Shown here: one piece after another, positions 1-7,936 of the stretch
How the letters are laid out: the number at the start of each line of letters is the position of its first letter
How positions within the stretch are numbered: position 1 is the first letter of the stretch
NCBI GenBank assembly: GCA_043820045.1
Contig: JBDREF010000434.1
Span: forward strand, 1 to 15,864
DNA: 15,864 bases
Source of the DNA: JBDREF01 sp043820045
GTDB lineage: Bacteria; Planctomycetota; Phycisphaerae; Sedimentisphaerales; Anaerobacaceae
Reading direction: 5' to 3'
The notes under the pieces: generated by a model
The model's database searches: none
Told to the model about the DNA's origin: nothing
Seen by the model: the letters and a program-made list of their open reading frames with translations, nothing else
Translations under genes and position numbers: made by a program

Positions 1-181
1 TGCCTGGACGCAATGGCGTATAGACCTTCAACAGTTTGCAGACCAGGGTATCAACCTGAGCGACGTTGACAGCATCTCAATCGGCGTAGGCGACAAGAAC
101 AATCCAGGTATTGGCGGCTCGGGCGAGATGTTCTTCGACGACATCGGACTATATCCGGAACTAGACGCCGCCACGGAGTAA
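1..181 (+). CDS. C-terminal end of a surface/secreted-type protein (partial)
   Basis: This is the last 59 codons of a gene that begins before the window; the frame starts at position 2 and stops with TAA at 179-181. The visible residues include WTQWRIDLQQFA near the start, then SISIGVGDKNNPG, and end with FFDDIGLYPELDAATE. This pattern (a Trp-rich strand, a Gly-rich IGVGD turn, then a DDIxLYP finish) resembles the last strands of a jelly-roll, LamG or carbohydrate-binding type domain that I associate with large exported proteins of Planctomycetota/Phycisphaerae. The family resemblance is from memory and the catalytic or binding part lies outside the window, so no substrate can be named. The reading frame is supported by the domain-like sequence and by a hairpin terminator 44 nt after the stop. 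Confidence 0.7.
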   Translation, partial: AWTQWRIDLQQFADQGINLSDVDSISIGVGDKNNPGIGGSGEMFFDDIGLYPELDAATE

Positions 182-224
182 ATGTTGGTGAAGAACTGAA
201 GAATCCGAGGATTCGTACCAGTCG

Positions 225-269
225 GGGGCCTGTGTTTCGAAATTCAGCACAGGCCCCGTTTGTGTTCTC
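225..269 (+). terminator. Hairpin terminator after the surface-protein gene
   Basis: A perfect 10-bp stem (GGGGCCTGTG at 225-234 pairs with CACAGGCCCC at 248-257) closes a 13-nt loop. It is followed by a T-rich but interrupted tail, GTTTGTGTTCT. It sits 44 nt after the stop codon of the left-edge gene and well before the serA promoter, as expected for a Rho-independent terminator, although the U-tract is imperfect. Confidence 0.65.
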
Positions 270-349
270 GCATCCGGTCCCGGCTACTCATCCTCTCCCG
301 GCTCGTCTCCGTGGAGAATCGGCCCGGCTCGCCCGGATTGTTTTTCCCC

Positions 350-378
350 TTGCCATTGGCCTTAACCGGGGCTACAAT
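350..378 (+). promoter_or_regulatory. Predicted sigma-70-type promoter of serA
   Basis: TTGCCA at 350-355 (4 of 6 to TTGACA) and TACAAT at 373-378 (5 of 6 to TATAAT) are separated by exactly 17 nt. Transcription would start near 385, giving a leader of about 94 nt before serA. The leader can form two small hairpins (GCCCG/CGGGC, and CCCTT/AAGGG around positions 415-431), but I recognise no known riboswitch in it. The rest of the 182-478 gap has a few GC-rich CCCGGCT repeats and no convincing gene. Confidence 0.5.
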
Positions 379-478
379 GCCTGCCCGAAGTCTGAGTTTA
401 TCCCGGGCCTCGCACCCTTGCCTCCAAAGGGCGGGGCGCACCGGGAGAAGTAAAGTAAGGATTTTCAGGAGTTAGACA

Positions 479-2068
479 ATGATTAAGGTTCTTATCACGG
501 ACAAACTTGCACAGGAAGGTATTGATTTGCTCAACTCCACAGAAGGGGTCGAGGCAGTGGTCAAAATCGGCATAAGTGAGGATGAACTGTCTCAAATCAT
601 CGGCGAACATGACGGCCTGATTATTCGCAGCGCCACAAAAGTGACCGCGAAGGTTTTGAGCAATCCGGGCAAACTCAAAGGAATCGCTCGGGCGGGCGTG
701 GGTGTGGACAACATCGACATCCCCGAAGCCACCAGAAAGGGCGTTCTTGTGATGAATACACCCGGCGGCAATACCCTCAGTGCCGCCGAGCATACGATGG
801 CTCTGGTACTTGCGATGAGCCGAAATGTCGCGGCCGCCTGCACCAGCCTCAAGGGCGGCGCCTGGGACAGGAAGAAATACACGGGCAACCAGTTGAACAA
901 CAAGGTGCTCGGCCTGATCGGCCTGGGCAGGATCGGCATGGCCGTAGCGAACATGGCGAAGGGCTTCAATATGAAAATCTTAGGTTACGATCCGTTCGCC
1001 GCCCCTGCCGACGCCGAAAAACTCGGTATTGAAATGACCGATTCTTTAGAGAAGATTTATCGAGAAGCCGACTTCATCAGCGTTCACGTGCCGAAAAACG
1101 AGCAGACGCTGAATATGATCGGCGCCGAGCAGATTCAGATGATGAAGCCGACCGTTCGCCTGGTCAACGTGGCGCGGGGCGGGATCATTAACGAAGACGC
1201 CCTTTACGACGCGCTCGCCAACAAGCGCATCGCCGGGGCCGCATTGGACGTGTTTCCGAAGGAGCCGCCGGAGAACACACGTTTCAGCGAGTTCGAAAAT
1301 TGCATTGTTACGCCGCACCTCGGAGCCAGCACTGAAGAGGCCCAGATAGAAGTCGCCGTCGAGGCGGCCCAAATCCTCGTTGACGCCATCAAAGGCGGTC
1401 CGGTCAGAAATGCCATCAATGCCCCGTCCACCGGCGGCGCCCTGCCGCCGATTGTGAGTCAATACGCCAAGCTGGCGCGGCGGATCGGGACACTGGCGAG
1501 CACTATCGGGCCCGGACAAATCAAGGAGATCGAGGTTCAGTATCGCGGCTCAATCGCCGAACTGGCCGTCGAGCCGGTTACACTGAACTTTGTGATCGGA
1601 CTGCTGCAGAAGCATTTCGATATGCCGCTGAATATGGTCAACACGCCGGTTCTCGCCAAAGAACGCGGAATAAGCATAGATGAGACCAAGAACGCTGAGA
1701 TTAAGGACGTCGCTTCCAGCTTCAGCGCCAAAGTTGTAACCAACAAGGGCTCGCGCACCGTGACGGGATCGGTGTTCGGCGGAACGCTGCTGAGAATCAT
1801 CGAAATAGACGGCTTCAATATTGAAGTAACACCTCAGGGAAGCGTGCTGGTCATCTTCAACGACGACAAACCCGGCGTAATCGGCGCAGTCGGGACCGTG
1901 TGCGGCAAGCACAATATCAACATTTGCACGATGGGCGTCGGACAGAAACCGGCGGAGCAAAAGGCGATGCTTGCCGTCAGTCTCGATAAGGAGCCGGACG
2001 AAAAAGCTATTGAAGAACTTGGTAATCTTGAGTTCGTAAACGAGATTTACGTCTGCAAACTGGACTGA
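479..2068 (+). CDS. serA: D-3-phosphoglycerate dehydrogenase
   Basis: This enzyme oxidises 3-phosphoglycerate to 3-phosphohydroxypyruvate with NAD, the first step of serine synthesis in the cytoplasm. At 529 residues it is the long bacterial form: a split substrate/nucleotide-binding pair (1-310), an intervening allosteric-substrate-binding type domain (about 320-450), and a C-terminal ACT domain (about 456-529), which in this family senses serine. Visible landmarks are the Rossmann loop GLGRIG (148-153), Asp171 at the end of the following strand for the NAD ribose, and the catalytic set Arg233 (NVARGG), Glu262 (PKEPP) and His280 (TPHLGAST). The start is supported by AGGAG at 467-471, 7 nt before ATG, with no competing start nearby. 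It is the first gene of a likely serA-mutase-CDF run, with 42 nt to the next gene. Feedback by serine through the ACT domain is inferred from the family. Confidence 0.96.
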   Translation: MIKVLITDKLAQEGIDLLNSTEGVEAVVKIGISEDELSQIIGEHDGLIIRSATKVTAKVLSNPGKLKGIARAGVGVDNIDIPEATRKGVLVMNTPGGNTLSAAEHTMALVLAMSRNVAAACTSLKGGAWDRKKYTGNQLNNKVLGLIGLGRIGMAVANMAKGFNMKILGYDPFAAPADAEKLGIEMTDSLEKIYREADFISVHVPKNEQTLNMIGAEQIQMMKPTVRLVNVARGGIINEDALYDALANKRIAGAALDVFPKEPPENTRFSEFENCIVTPHLGASTEEAQIEVAVEAAQILVDAIKGGPVRNAINAPSTGGALPPIVSQYAKLARRIGTLASTIGPGQIKEIEVQYRGSIAELAVEPVTLNFVIGLLQKHFDMPLNMVNTPVLAKERGISIDETKNAEIKDVASSFSAKVVTNKGSRTVTGSVFGGTLLRIIEIDGFNIEVTPQGSVLVIFNDDKPGVIGAVGTVCGKHNINICTMGVGQKPAEQKAMLAVSLDKEPDEKAIEELGNLEFVNEIYVCKLD

Positions 2069-2110
2069 TTCGCGGCGATTGATTCCTGAGACTCAACTGG
2101 GGTTTTCGCT

Positions 2111-3508
2111 ATGGCCGAGCAGCTAATCATAAGTGTCAGCGGAATGCGCGGCATCATCGGCGAAAACCTGACCGCACCCGTCGCCGTTGAGTACGGCTGC
2201 GCGTTTGGTATGTTCCTCAAAGAGAGCCGCTTTGAGTCCCAAAACACAGGACAGAAAGACAGGCTGTCGGTCTGCATAGGCAGAGACTCCCGGCCGAGCG
2301 GCCTGATGCTCGTCTCTGCCGTCGCAGAGGGCCTGTGTACAGCCGGAATTGACGTAGTTGACCTGGGGATCGTGACCACGCCCGGCGTCGGAATTGTACT
2401 GAGAGACCTGGGTTGCGCAGGCGGAGTGGTTATTACCGCCTCCCATAATCCGGTTCAATACAACGGCATAAAGCTTCTCCTCGGCAGCGGCACCGCCCCG
2501 CCGCCCGAGTCGGCAGAGCGAATCAAGCAGTATTTTCTTAACAGGAATTTCTCGCCCGTCGATTCGAGCCTCCGTGGCACGTTGACCTCCAGCAAGCAGA
2601 CTGACGCCACCCACATCGCCAGGGTCCTGGCGATTATTGACAAAGAGGCTATCGCTGCAAAAACGTTCAAGGTCGTTCTCGACAGTGTCAACGGAGCGGG
2701 AGGACGCGTCACGAAGAAGCTGCTGGTAGAGCTTGGCTGCGAGATTGTCGCCATAAATGACGAGCCTACCGGCGTTTTCCCCCACGAGCCGGAGCCGACC
2801 GCGGAGAACCTGACGGGTCTTTGCGACGTGGTAAGAACCGAAGGGGCGGATATCGGCTTTGCCCAGGACCCCGATGCCGACAGACTGGCAATTGTCGACG
2901 AGAAGGCCAACTACATCGGCGAAGAATACACTCTCGCCCTCGCGGCGAAGTACATCTTCAGCAAGAGGAGCGGCAACGCGGCTACAAATCTATCGACTTC
3001 GAGGATGATTGACGATATCGCCAATAGGGCCGGCGGCCGGGTTATCCGCACGGCTGTCGGCGAGGCCAACGTTGCTGCAGCAATGGTCGAGCACGATTGT
3101 ATCATCGGCGGAGAGGGCAACGGCGGCGTGATCGACCTGCGAGTCGGGCCGGTCCGCGACAGCCTTGTCGGGATCGCTCTCGTCCTGCAATTGATGGCTG
3201 AAACGGGCAAGACAGTAAGCCAACTCGCCGCTGAAATCGGCGGTTACTATATGAGCAAAAACAAATTCGTCGCCGACCAAACCCAGGCAAGACGAATATT
3301 GGACGCGGCCAGGAAAGCTTTCTCCGAAGCAAGACTCGATACGACCGACGGCTGTAGATTCGATTTCGACGGCGGCTGGCTGCACCTTAGAGCCAGCAAT
3401 ACCGAACCTGTGATGCGAATTATCGTAGAAGCAAAGGACCGTCAGGCCGCACAAGGATACATCGACCAGGTGAAAACTATTCGGGCCAAAGCATCGGAAC
3501 TCTTATGA
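2111..3508 (+). CDS. Phosphohexomutase (phosphoglucosamine mutase / phosphomannomutase family)
   Basis: This 465-residue alpha-D-phosphohexomutase moves a phosphate between C6 and C1 of a sugar phosphate through a phosphoserine intermediate. The four family signatures are in order: the catalytic loop TASHNP with phospho-acceptor Ser111, the metal loop DPDADR with Asp253, Asp255 and Asp257, the sugar-recognition loop GGEGNGG (333-339), and the phosphate-binding loop RASNTEP (427-433). The GEGNGG loop is neither the GEQSGH-like loop of classical bacterial GlmM nor the GEMSGH type of phosphomannomutase. The overall look is closer to the archaeal-type GlmM group, so glucosamine-1-phosphate for cell-envelope precursors is the favoured but unproven product. 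The start is ATG with only a weak GGGG stretch 10 nt upstream. The gene follows serA by 42 nt and its stop overlaps the next start. Confidence 0.88.
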   Translation: MAEQLIISVSGMRGIIGENLTAPVAVEYGCAFGMFLKESRFESQNTGQKDRLSVCIGRDSRPSGLMLVSAVAEGLCTAGIDVVDLGIVTTPGVGIVLRDLGCAGGVVITASHNPVQYNGIKLLLGSGTAPPPESAERIKQYFLNRNFSPVDSSLRGTLTSSKQTDATHIARVLAIIDKEAIAAKTFKVVLDSVNGAGGRVTKKLLVELGCEIVAINDEPTGVFPHEPEPTAENLTGLCDVVRTEGADIGFAQDPDADRLAIVDEKANYIGEEYTLALAAKYIFSKRSGNAATNLSTSRMIDDIANRAGGRVIRTAVGEANVAAAMVEHDCIIGGEGNGGVIDLRVGPVRDSLVGIALVLQLMAETGKTVSQLAAEIGGYYMSKNKFVADQTQARRILDAARKAFSEARLDTTDGCRFDFDGGWLHLRASNTEPVMRIIVEAKDRQAAQGYIDQVKTIRAKASELL

Positions 3509-4401
3509 AAACCGGGAAGCAAGAAACTGCCGACAGGCAGATAAAGGCGATTACGTATTTAGGCATCTTTATCAATATCGCCCTCTCAGCTATAAAGATC
3601 GTAATCGGCCTTTTCGCCGCTTCTCTGGCATTGGTGGCCGACGGAATCCACTCGCTTTCGGATTTGGTAACCGATGTGGTTGTACTGTTGGGCCTGCGGC
3701 TGGGTTCAAAAAAACCCGACCAGACGCATCAATACGGCCATGGCCGGGTGGAGACTCTTTCTGCGGGCTTAGTAGCCCTGGTACTGATAGTTGTCGGTGG
3801 AATAATGATTTACTATGCCACCATGGCTATCGCGAGAGATGAAGTCGCCACCCCGCGGCTCGCAGTTCTCGTAGCTGCAACAGTGTCGATTGCCGCCAAG
3901 GAATGGTTGTACAGAGCCACCCGAAAAATCGCAATCCAGTCTCACAGCCCCGCGCTTTATGCGAACGCATGGCACCATCGCAGTGATGCTTTAAGCTCAG
4001 TGGCGGTCGTAATCGGGTCCATATCCCTGGCATTCGGCTTCGGCCACGGAGATCAGGTTGGCGCCATTACAGTCGGCCTGATGATTATTTGGGTCGGAGT
4101 CAAAATAATCGGCGATTGCCTCCGCGAGCTGACGGAAAGCGCCATCGACTCCGATACGATAGAGCACATTAAGCAGATAATAAACGCGGACTCATCCATA
4201 CGCCAGTGGCATAAACTTCGCACACGCAGGGTCGGAAGGGAAGTTTTCCTCGACCTTCACATTCTCGTGGACCCGGATTTGAACGTGACCGCAGCCCATG
4301 AAATCGCGGAGCGTCTGGAAAAAACGCTGGATGAGGAAATAACACTTCCGATTAACATCATCATTCACATCGAGCCAGACATGCCCGAACTCAGAAAGTA
4401 A
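3505..4401 (+). CDS. Cation diffusion facilitator (CDF) metal exporter
   Basis: This 298-residue inner-membrane protein exports a divalent metal, usually in exchange for protons. Hydrophobic segments lie at roughly 15-35, 40-65, 85-108, 117-135, 162-180 and 185-205, giving the six-helix CDF layout. A cytosolic ferredoxin-like tail (about 210-298) ends in INIIIHIEP. The metal site can be read from ADGIHSLSD in helix 2 (His49, Asp53) and AWHHRSD in helix 5 (His157, Asp161). Ungapped comparison with remembered FieF, anchored on the shared HxxGHG motif, places His49 where FieF has Asp45. The site is therefore HD/HD, which in this family is usually zinc-type rather than the DD/HD of FieF. ATG overlaps the preceding TGA by 4 nt, so translation is probably coupled to the mutase gene. 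Metal specificity is inferred. Confidence 0.92.
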   Translation: MKTGKQETADRQIKAITYLGIFINIALSAIKIVIGLFAASLALVADGIHSLSDLVTDVVVLLGLRLGSKKPDQTHQYGHGRVETLSAGLVALVLIVVGGIMIYYATMAIARDEVATPRLAVLVAATVSIAAKEWLYRATRKIAIQSHSPALYANAWHHRSDALSSVAVVIGSISLAFGFGHGDQVGAITVGLMIIWVGVKIIGDCLRELTESAIDSDTIEHIKQIINADSSIRQWHKLRTRRVGREVFLDLHILVDPDLNVTAAHEIAERLEKTLDEEITLPINIIIHIEPDMPELRK

Positions 4402-4617
4402 TATCACGTCCTCGCCCTGATTTGGCACATTATCGGACAATGCAAGTCTACGGAACCCATACAGGCTGTTTTCTGCAGAACGACTACAACACCTGCTGGC
4501 CCGGCACACTATTGCTCAGACGGCCATATTACCCAGATCCAGGTTCCGATAACACGATTATATGGAGCACGCAAGAAACACATAAAACAGGGTAAGTTTC
4601 TGTCCGATATAGGTGTT
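4402..4617. other. Intergenic gap between the CDF gene and the receiver/kinase-like gene
   Basis: This 216-nt gap has no clear terminator hairpin and no promoter hexamer pair I would defend. A 51-codon open frame from ATG at 4440 to TAA at 4595 (starting MQVYGTHTG) has no ribosome-binding site and is Cys/Tyr/Pro-rich without recognisable features, so I do not call it a gene. AGGTG at 4611-4615 is very close (2 nt) to the ATG of the next gene. Confidence 0.4.
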
Positions 4618-5715
4618 ATGGTGCGAGCAAGGAGCAAAATATTAGCCGTAGATGACGACCCGATCGATATCGCGGTTATCGAGCGGTTGTTGAGTAGGAA
4701 CAACTACGACCTCAGAACAACCACGTCGGGTGAACAAGCCCTGGAGGTGGCGGCCGATTTCCAGCCCGACGTCATTTTGCTCGACGTCATAATGTCGGGT
4801 ATCAGTGGTTATGAGGTATGTCGCCGGATACGAGCAGATTCAAAGCTGCGGAACATGAAGATCATCATGGTATCCGGACTGGCAATGGTAACCGAACGCC
4901 TTCAAGGCTATGAGGCCGGCGCCGATGACTACATCACCAAACCTTATGACGAAGCCGAACTGCTGGCGAAGATCAAAGTGTATTTGCGTCTTAAGTCGGT
5001 TGAAGAGGTGGATCGGTTCAAGACAGATGTTTTGGCGTTGCTGAGCCAGGAAGCACGCATGCCGATTAGCAATTTAATCCAGCCGATCGAACTGTTGATG
5101 TCAACAGAGAATATGGACACAGAAGAGCAAAGGAGGCTCATCGAGCGGGTGCATCACGCCGCCAAACAACTCCACCACTTCTTTGAAAACGCCATGACCC
5201 TCAGCACACTGAAGTCCGGAGAATGGCAGTTCAATCCGGCTCCGACCAATCTGCGAGCTTTGGTCCGCGGGGCAATTTCCGATACTGCAACAGAGGCGGC
5301 GGAGCGGAAGATCAAAATAGAGGAAGAATTCAGCATCAGTCCGACTATCTGCCTCGACGAACAGGAAATCAAGCGAGTGATTTCGACAATGCTGGACAAT
5401 GCCATCCGCTTCAGCCCGCTCGGCGGGACTGTGAGCGTTTGCGTTTCGAGTGACAATGAAGATGTGTACCTGAGCGTGACCGACCAGGGAGAAGGTATCG
5501 ACTCCGACCGTCCCCAATCGGTATTCGATGAGTTCTCAGATGCGGATACTGACCGCCGTTCACAAGGCCAGGGCTTGAACCTGGCCATAGCTCGTCAAAT
5601 CGTGTTGGGACACAACGGCACAATCAGCGTGCAGAGCAAAAAAGGCTCCGGGGCTACCTTTACGGTGCGACTGCCCGCAACTTTAGCGTTAGAAGAAGCC
5701 CATTGCGAAAAATGA
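4618..5715 (+). CDS. Receiver domain fused to a histidine-kinase-like module lacking the H-box histidine
   Basis: This 365-residue soluble signalling protein has no membrane or DNA-binding segment. Residues 7-125 form a complete receiver: acidic pocket VDDD (11-14), phospho-acceptor Asp56 (ILLDV), Ser86 (MVSG) and Lys108 (TKP). Residues 133-200 look like a HisKA dimerisation hairpin. Residues 205-355 form a GHKL ATPase with N-box MLDNAIRFSP (Asn261), G1 DQGEGI (289-294), F-box VFDEF (302-306) and G2 GQGLNLAIA (317-325). The usual SHExRTPL motif reads SQEARMPI (143-150), so the phospho-acceptor His is Gln144 (codon CAG at 5047-5049). The protein may therefore act as a phosphatase, an ATP-binding partner or an allosteric pseudokinase controlled by its receiver, rather than an autokinase; this is inference. 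The start is uncertain: AGGTG is only 2 nt before ATG 4618, and GTG at 4621 is an alternative. It stands alone, so its target is unknown. Confidence 0.88.
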   Translation: MVRARSKILAVDDDPIDIAVIERLLSRNNYDLRTTTSGEQALEVAADFQPDVILLDVIMSGISGYEVCRRIRADSKLRNMKIIMVSGLAMVTERLQGYEAGADDYITKPYDEAELLAKIKVYLRLKSVEEVDRFKTDVLALLSQEARMPISNLIQPIELLMSTENMDTEEQRRLIERVHHAAKQLHHFFENAMTLSTLKSGEWQFNPAPTNLRALVRGAISDTATEAAERKIKIEEEFSISPTICLDEQEIKRVISTMLDNAIRFSPLGGTVSVCVSSDNEDVYLSVTDQGEGIDSDRPQSVFDEFSDADTDRRSQGQGLNLAIARQIVLGHNGTISVQSKKGSGATFTVRLPATLALEEAHCEK

Positions 5716-5769
5716 CGGTCCTGCACGCATAACCACAGGCAACAGCATATTCCTGAATGAGCAATTCCG

Positions 5770-5801
5770 GCACACATGCGCAACCCGAGGTTCCCGTGTG
5801 C
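5770..5801. repeat. Nested inverted repeat downstream of the kinase-like gene
   Basis: GCACAC at 5770-5775 pairs with GTGTGC at 5796-5801, and AACC/GGTT (5782-5785 with 5789-5792) pair inside it. The structure lies 55 nt after the stop at 5715. It is followed by AAAATAC, with no U-tract on the forward strand, so it may be a weak terminator, a transcript-end stabilising hairpin or chance. Confidence 0.3.
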
Positions 5802-5828
5802 AAAATACATCAACCATCGTTCCATAAA

Positions 5829-5872
5829 TTGTCGATATTAAGATAGATTGTTGTGATTTATGAGAGACTCAT
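5829..5872 (+). promoter_or_regulatory. Possible promoter and operator-like palindrome before the GH13 gene
   Basis: TTGTCG (5829-5834) and TGTGAT (5852-5857) are 17 nt apart, each 4 of 6 to consensus. ATGAG-AGA-CTCAT, a perfect 5-bp inverted repeat (5860-5872), would overlap the predicted start of transcription, as a repressor site would. Both matches are weak and unproven. The translation signal is clearer: GGAAAGGA at 5874-5881 ends 9 nt before the ATG at 5891. Confidence 0.3.
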
Positions 5873-5890
5873 CGGAAAGGATTCTGCAAT

Positions 5891-7834
5891 ATGTCATTCG
5901 CCGAGCATGTGCTAAATCAGGCCAGACCCGACAGCGTCCATGAGATCGCCTGTCGGCCCGAGCGCCAGTACTACTCCCCCTCGCCTGTGGACTGGCGAGA
6001 CGAGGTGCTTTACTTCCTGTTAGTGGATCGTTTCAGCGACGGGCGGGAGGACGATCGCCCCCTTCTGGACCGGCAGAACCTCCAACTCGCCCGTCCGACG
6101 CTGCCCGGCGGGGAGCCATGGCGCTGGGATAAATGGGCCGAATCCGGAGTGCAGCGCTGGCAAGGCGGTACCATCAGGGGCATACAATCGAAGCTCGGCT
6201 ATCTGAAGAACCTCGGCGTTACGGCTATATGGCTCAGCCCCTTATTCAAGCAGCGGGGACACCTGAACACATATCACGGATATGGCATCCAGGATTTCCT
6301 GGATGTGGACCCTCGATTCGGCAGCCGTGAAGACCTTGTCGAGTTCGTAACAGCAGCCCACTGTGAAGGTATGCGGGTAATTCTTGACGTTGTTTTCAAC
6401 CATTCGGGCTCCAACTGGCTCTATCGGCCTGAGACTCCCGGCGGCATGTATGAAGCTGTTTATAATACAAACGGCCGGTACCCCTTCGGAGCCTGGCGTG
6501 ACGGCCAAGGTGAAACTGTCGGCGATATTGCCACTGGAGAAGACGGTGTCTGGCCCACCGAGCTGCAACATCAGGATTGCTACACGCGGGCGGGAACCGG
6601 CGACCTGGGAAAGGGCAAAATCGACGACCCGAATGCAGAACACAAACGTTCCGACTTCTGCGATCTTCGGGATTTCGATCTGGACCGGCCTTATGTCCTG
6701 AGCGATCTTTCAAGGTGCTATAAATACTGGATCGCCCTGACCGACTGCGACGGATTTCGCATTGACACCCTCAGGCATGTCACCGAAGAGCAGGCACGCA
6801 ATTTTTGCGGCGCGATCAAGGAGTGCGCAGCCAATCTCGGAAAGCAGAACTTCCTGCTCGTAGGCGAGATCTCCGGCGGAGACTACGCGCAGAACTATTA
6901 CCTGGACGCCCTCAACCGCAATCTCACAGCGGCGCTGGACATAGGGGAAATGTGTCCCATACTGAACGGCACTGCAAAAGGACTCAGGTCCCCCAGAGAC
7001 TACTTCAGCGGTTTCAATCCAAACTCATCGGGCATGGGTTCGCACCGGAACCTGGGCCAGAGGCATGTTTCCATTCTCGATGATCATGACCACATCTATG
7101 GCGACAAAATTCGATTTTCAAGCGAGACATCCTGCGACCACCAGGTCATTGCCGGCGTGGCGATGCAGCTTTTCACCCTTGGCATTCCGTGCATCTACTA
7201 CGGGACGGAGCAGGCCTTTGCCGGGCCGGAACCGTCCGAAAGGAAATGGCTGCCGCAGTGGAAGTGCTCGGACCGGTATCTGCGCGAGGCAATGTTCGGG
7301 CCGGAGTATCCGAGGGCGTCCGGGACGGACGGCCTGCACCATCTCGACATGAACCTGCCCGGTTTCGGTCCCTTCGGGACGGCGGGTCATCACTGTTTCG
7401 ACCATAACAATCCCGTATATCGGCGCATCGCTGCGGCCGCGGGGGTTCGGAAAAGATATCCCGCTCTTCGCTGCGGCAGGCAGTATCTTCGCCGCACATC
7501 CTTTTTGAACAAGCCGTTCGATGTTTACGGTCCGGGAGAAATCGTCGCCTGGTCGCGCATACTCGACGATGAAGAACTGCTGTGTGTGTTGAACACCCAC
7601 GGAACGGAACCAAGGGGAGCCGAGACAATAGTCGATGCCAGTCTGAACCCGGCCGACGACAGCGTCATGACGGTAGTGCTCAATACAGCCCAGGTAGCGG
7701 CTGGGGAGGAGTATGAAGGTTCGCATCCGGTCGGCTCGGCGGTCCGCGTGAACGGGACGGCGGACGGCAGGGCATTTGTCCGGATTCAAAGTATCTCGCC
7801 TGCGGAGGTCATTGTACTGGCAAATCATCCGTGA
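5891..7834 (+). CDS. GH13 alpha-amylase-family alpha-glucan enzyme, cytoplasmic
   Basis: This is a 647-residue glycoside hydrolase family 13 protein acting on alpha-linked glucans or glucosides. The TIM barrel begins near residue 37 (VLYFLLVDRFSD). The four conserved regions are present: I, DVVFNH (166-171); II, GFRIDTLRH (288-296) with nucleophile Asp292; III, LVGEIS (323-328) with acid/base Glu326; and IV, LDDHD (396-400) with stabilising Asp400. Region IV has Asp398 where most members have Asn. The stretch 170-260 is an enlarged domain B, and residues from about 540 form the usual C-terminal beta domain. No signal peptide is seen, so it probably works in the cytoplasm on glycogen or imported maltodextrins. 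Sequence alone does not separate amylase, glucosidase and transglycosylase roles. GGAAAGGA 9 nt upstream supports the ATG. It is a lone gene with a small hairpin at its stop. Confidence 0.9.
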   Translation: MSFAEHVLNQARPDSVHEIACRPERQYYSPSPVDWRDEVLYFLLVDRFSDGREDDRPLLDRQNLQLARPTLPGGEPWRWDKWAESGVQRWQGGTIRGIQSKLGYLKNLGVTAIWLSPLFKQRGHLNTYHGYGIQDFLDVDPRFGSREDLVEFVTAAHCEGMRVILDVVFNHSGSNWLYRPETPGGMYEAVYNTNGRYPFGAWRDGQGETVGDIATGEDGVWPTELQHQDCYTRAGTGDLGKGKIDDPNAEHKRSDFCDLRDFDLDRPYVLSDLSRCYKYWIALTDCDGFRIDTLRHVTEEQARNFCGAIKECAANLGKQNFLLVGEISGGDYAQNYYLDALNRNLTAALDIGEMCPILNGTAKGLRSPRDYFSGFNPNSSGMGSHRNLGQRHVSILDDHDHIYGDKIRFSSETSCDHQVIAGVAMQLFTLGIPCIYYGTEQAFAGPEPSERKWLPQWKCSDRYLREAMFGPEYPRASGTDGLHHLDMNLPGFGPFGTAGHHCFDHNNPVYRRIAAAAGVRKRYPALRCGRQYLRRTSFLNKPFDVYGPGEIVAWSRILDDEELLCVLNTHGTEPRGAETIVDASLNPADDSVMTVVLNTAQVAAGEEYEGSHPVGSAVRVNGTADGRAFVRIQSISPAEVIVLANHP

Positions 7835-7850
7835 GGAGGCTCACGATTTT
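7830..7850 (+). terminator. Short hairpin at the end of the GH13 gene
   Basis: CGTGAG (7830-7835) pairs with CTCACG (7840-7845) across a 4-nt loop, followed by ATTTT. The left arm overlaps the TGA stop codon (7832-7834). The stem is short and the T-run has only four bases, so termination may be weak. Confidence 0.4.
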
Positions 7851-7857
7851 AGAAAGC

Positions 7858-7885
7858 TTTACAAGGGCGGATCGAATAGCATAAT
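7858..7885 (+). promoter_or_regulatory. Predicted promoter of the acyl-CoA/deacetylase operon
   Basis: TTTACA at 7858-7863 (5 of 6 to TTGACA) and CATAAT at 7880-7885 (5 of 6 to TATAAT) are 16 nt apart; an alternative -10, TAATAT at 7882-7887, gives an 18-nt spacer. Transcription would start near 7892, leaving a leader of about 45 nt before the ATG at 7937. No other plausible promoter is seen until the end of the three-gene run. Confidence 0.5.
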
Positions 7886-7936
7886 ATATATGCTTCTGTC
7901 GAATATGACCTGTGTTTGGAAAGGCTGCCGGTTATT

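Noticed and set aside
270..340. CCCGGCT-like short repeats (278-285, 296-305, 322-331, 331-337)
   Set aside because: They are too short and irregular to be a CRISPR or REP array and are most likely GC-rich compositional bias.
232..475. Overlapping open frames on both strands in the gap before serA
   Set aside because: They overlap a hairpin terminator and the serA promoter/leader, have biased Pro/Arg-rich composition, no ribosome-binding site and no recognisable domain.
385..478. Possible riboswitch in the serA leader
   Set aside because: Only two short 5-bp hairpins can be drawn. No known serine, glycine, SAM or other riboswitch core was recognised.
4440..4595. 51-codon open frame MQVYGTHTG...HKTG between the CDF and kinase-like genes
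   Set aside because: There is no Shine-Dalgarno site, no family resemblance and no conserved context; a frame of this length is expected by chance.
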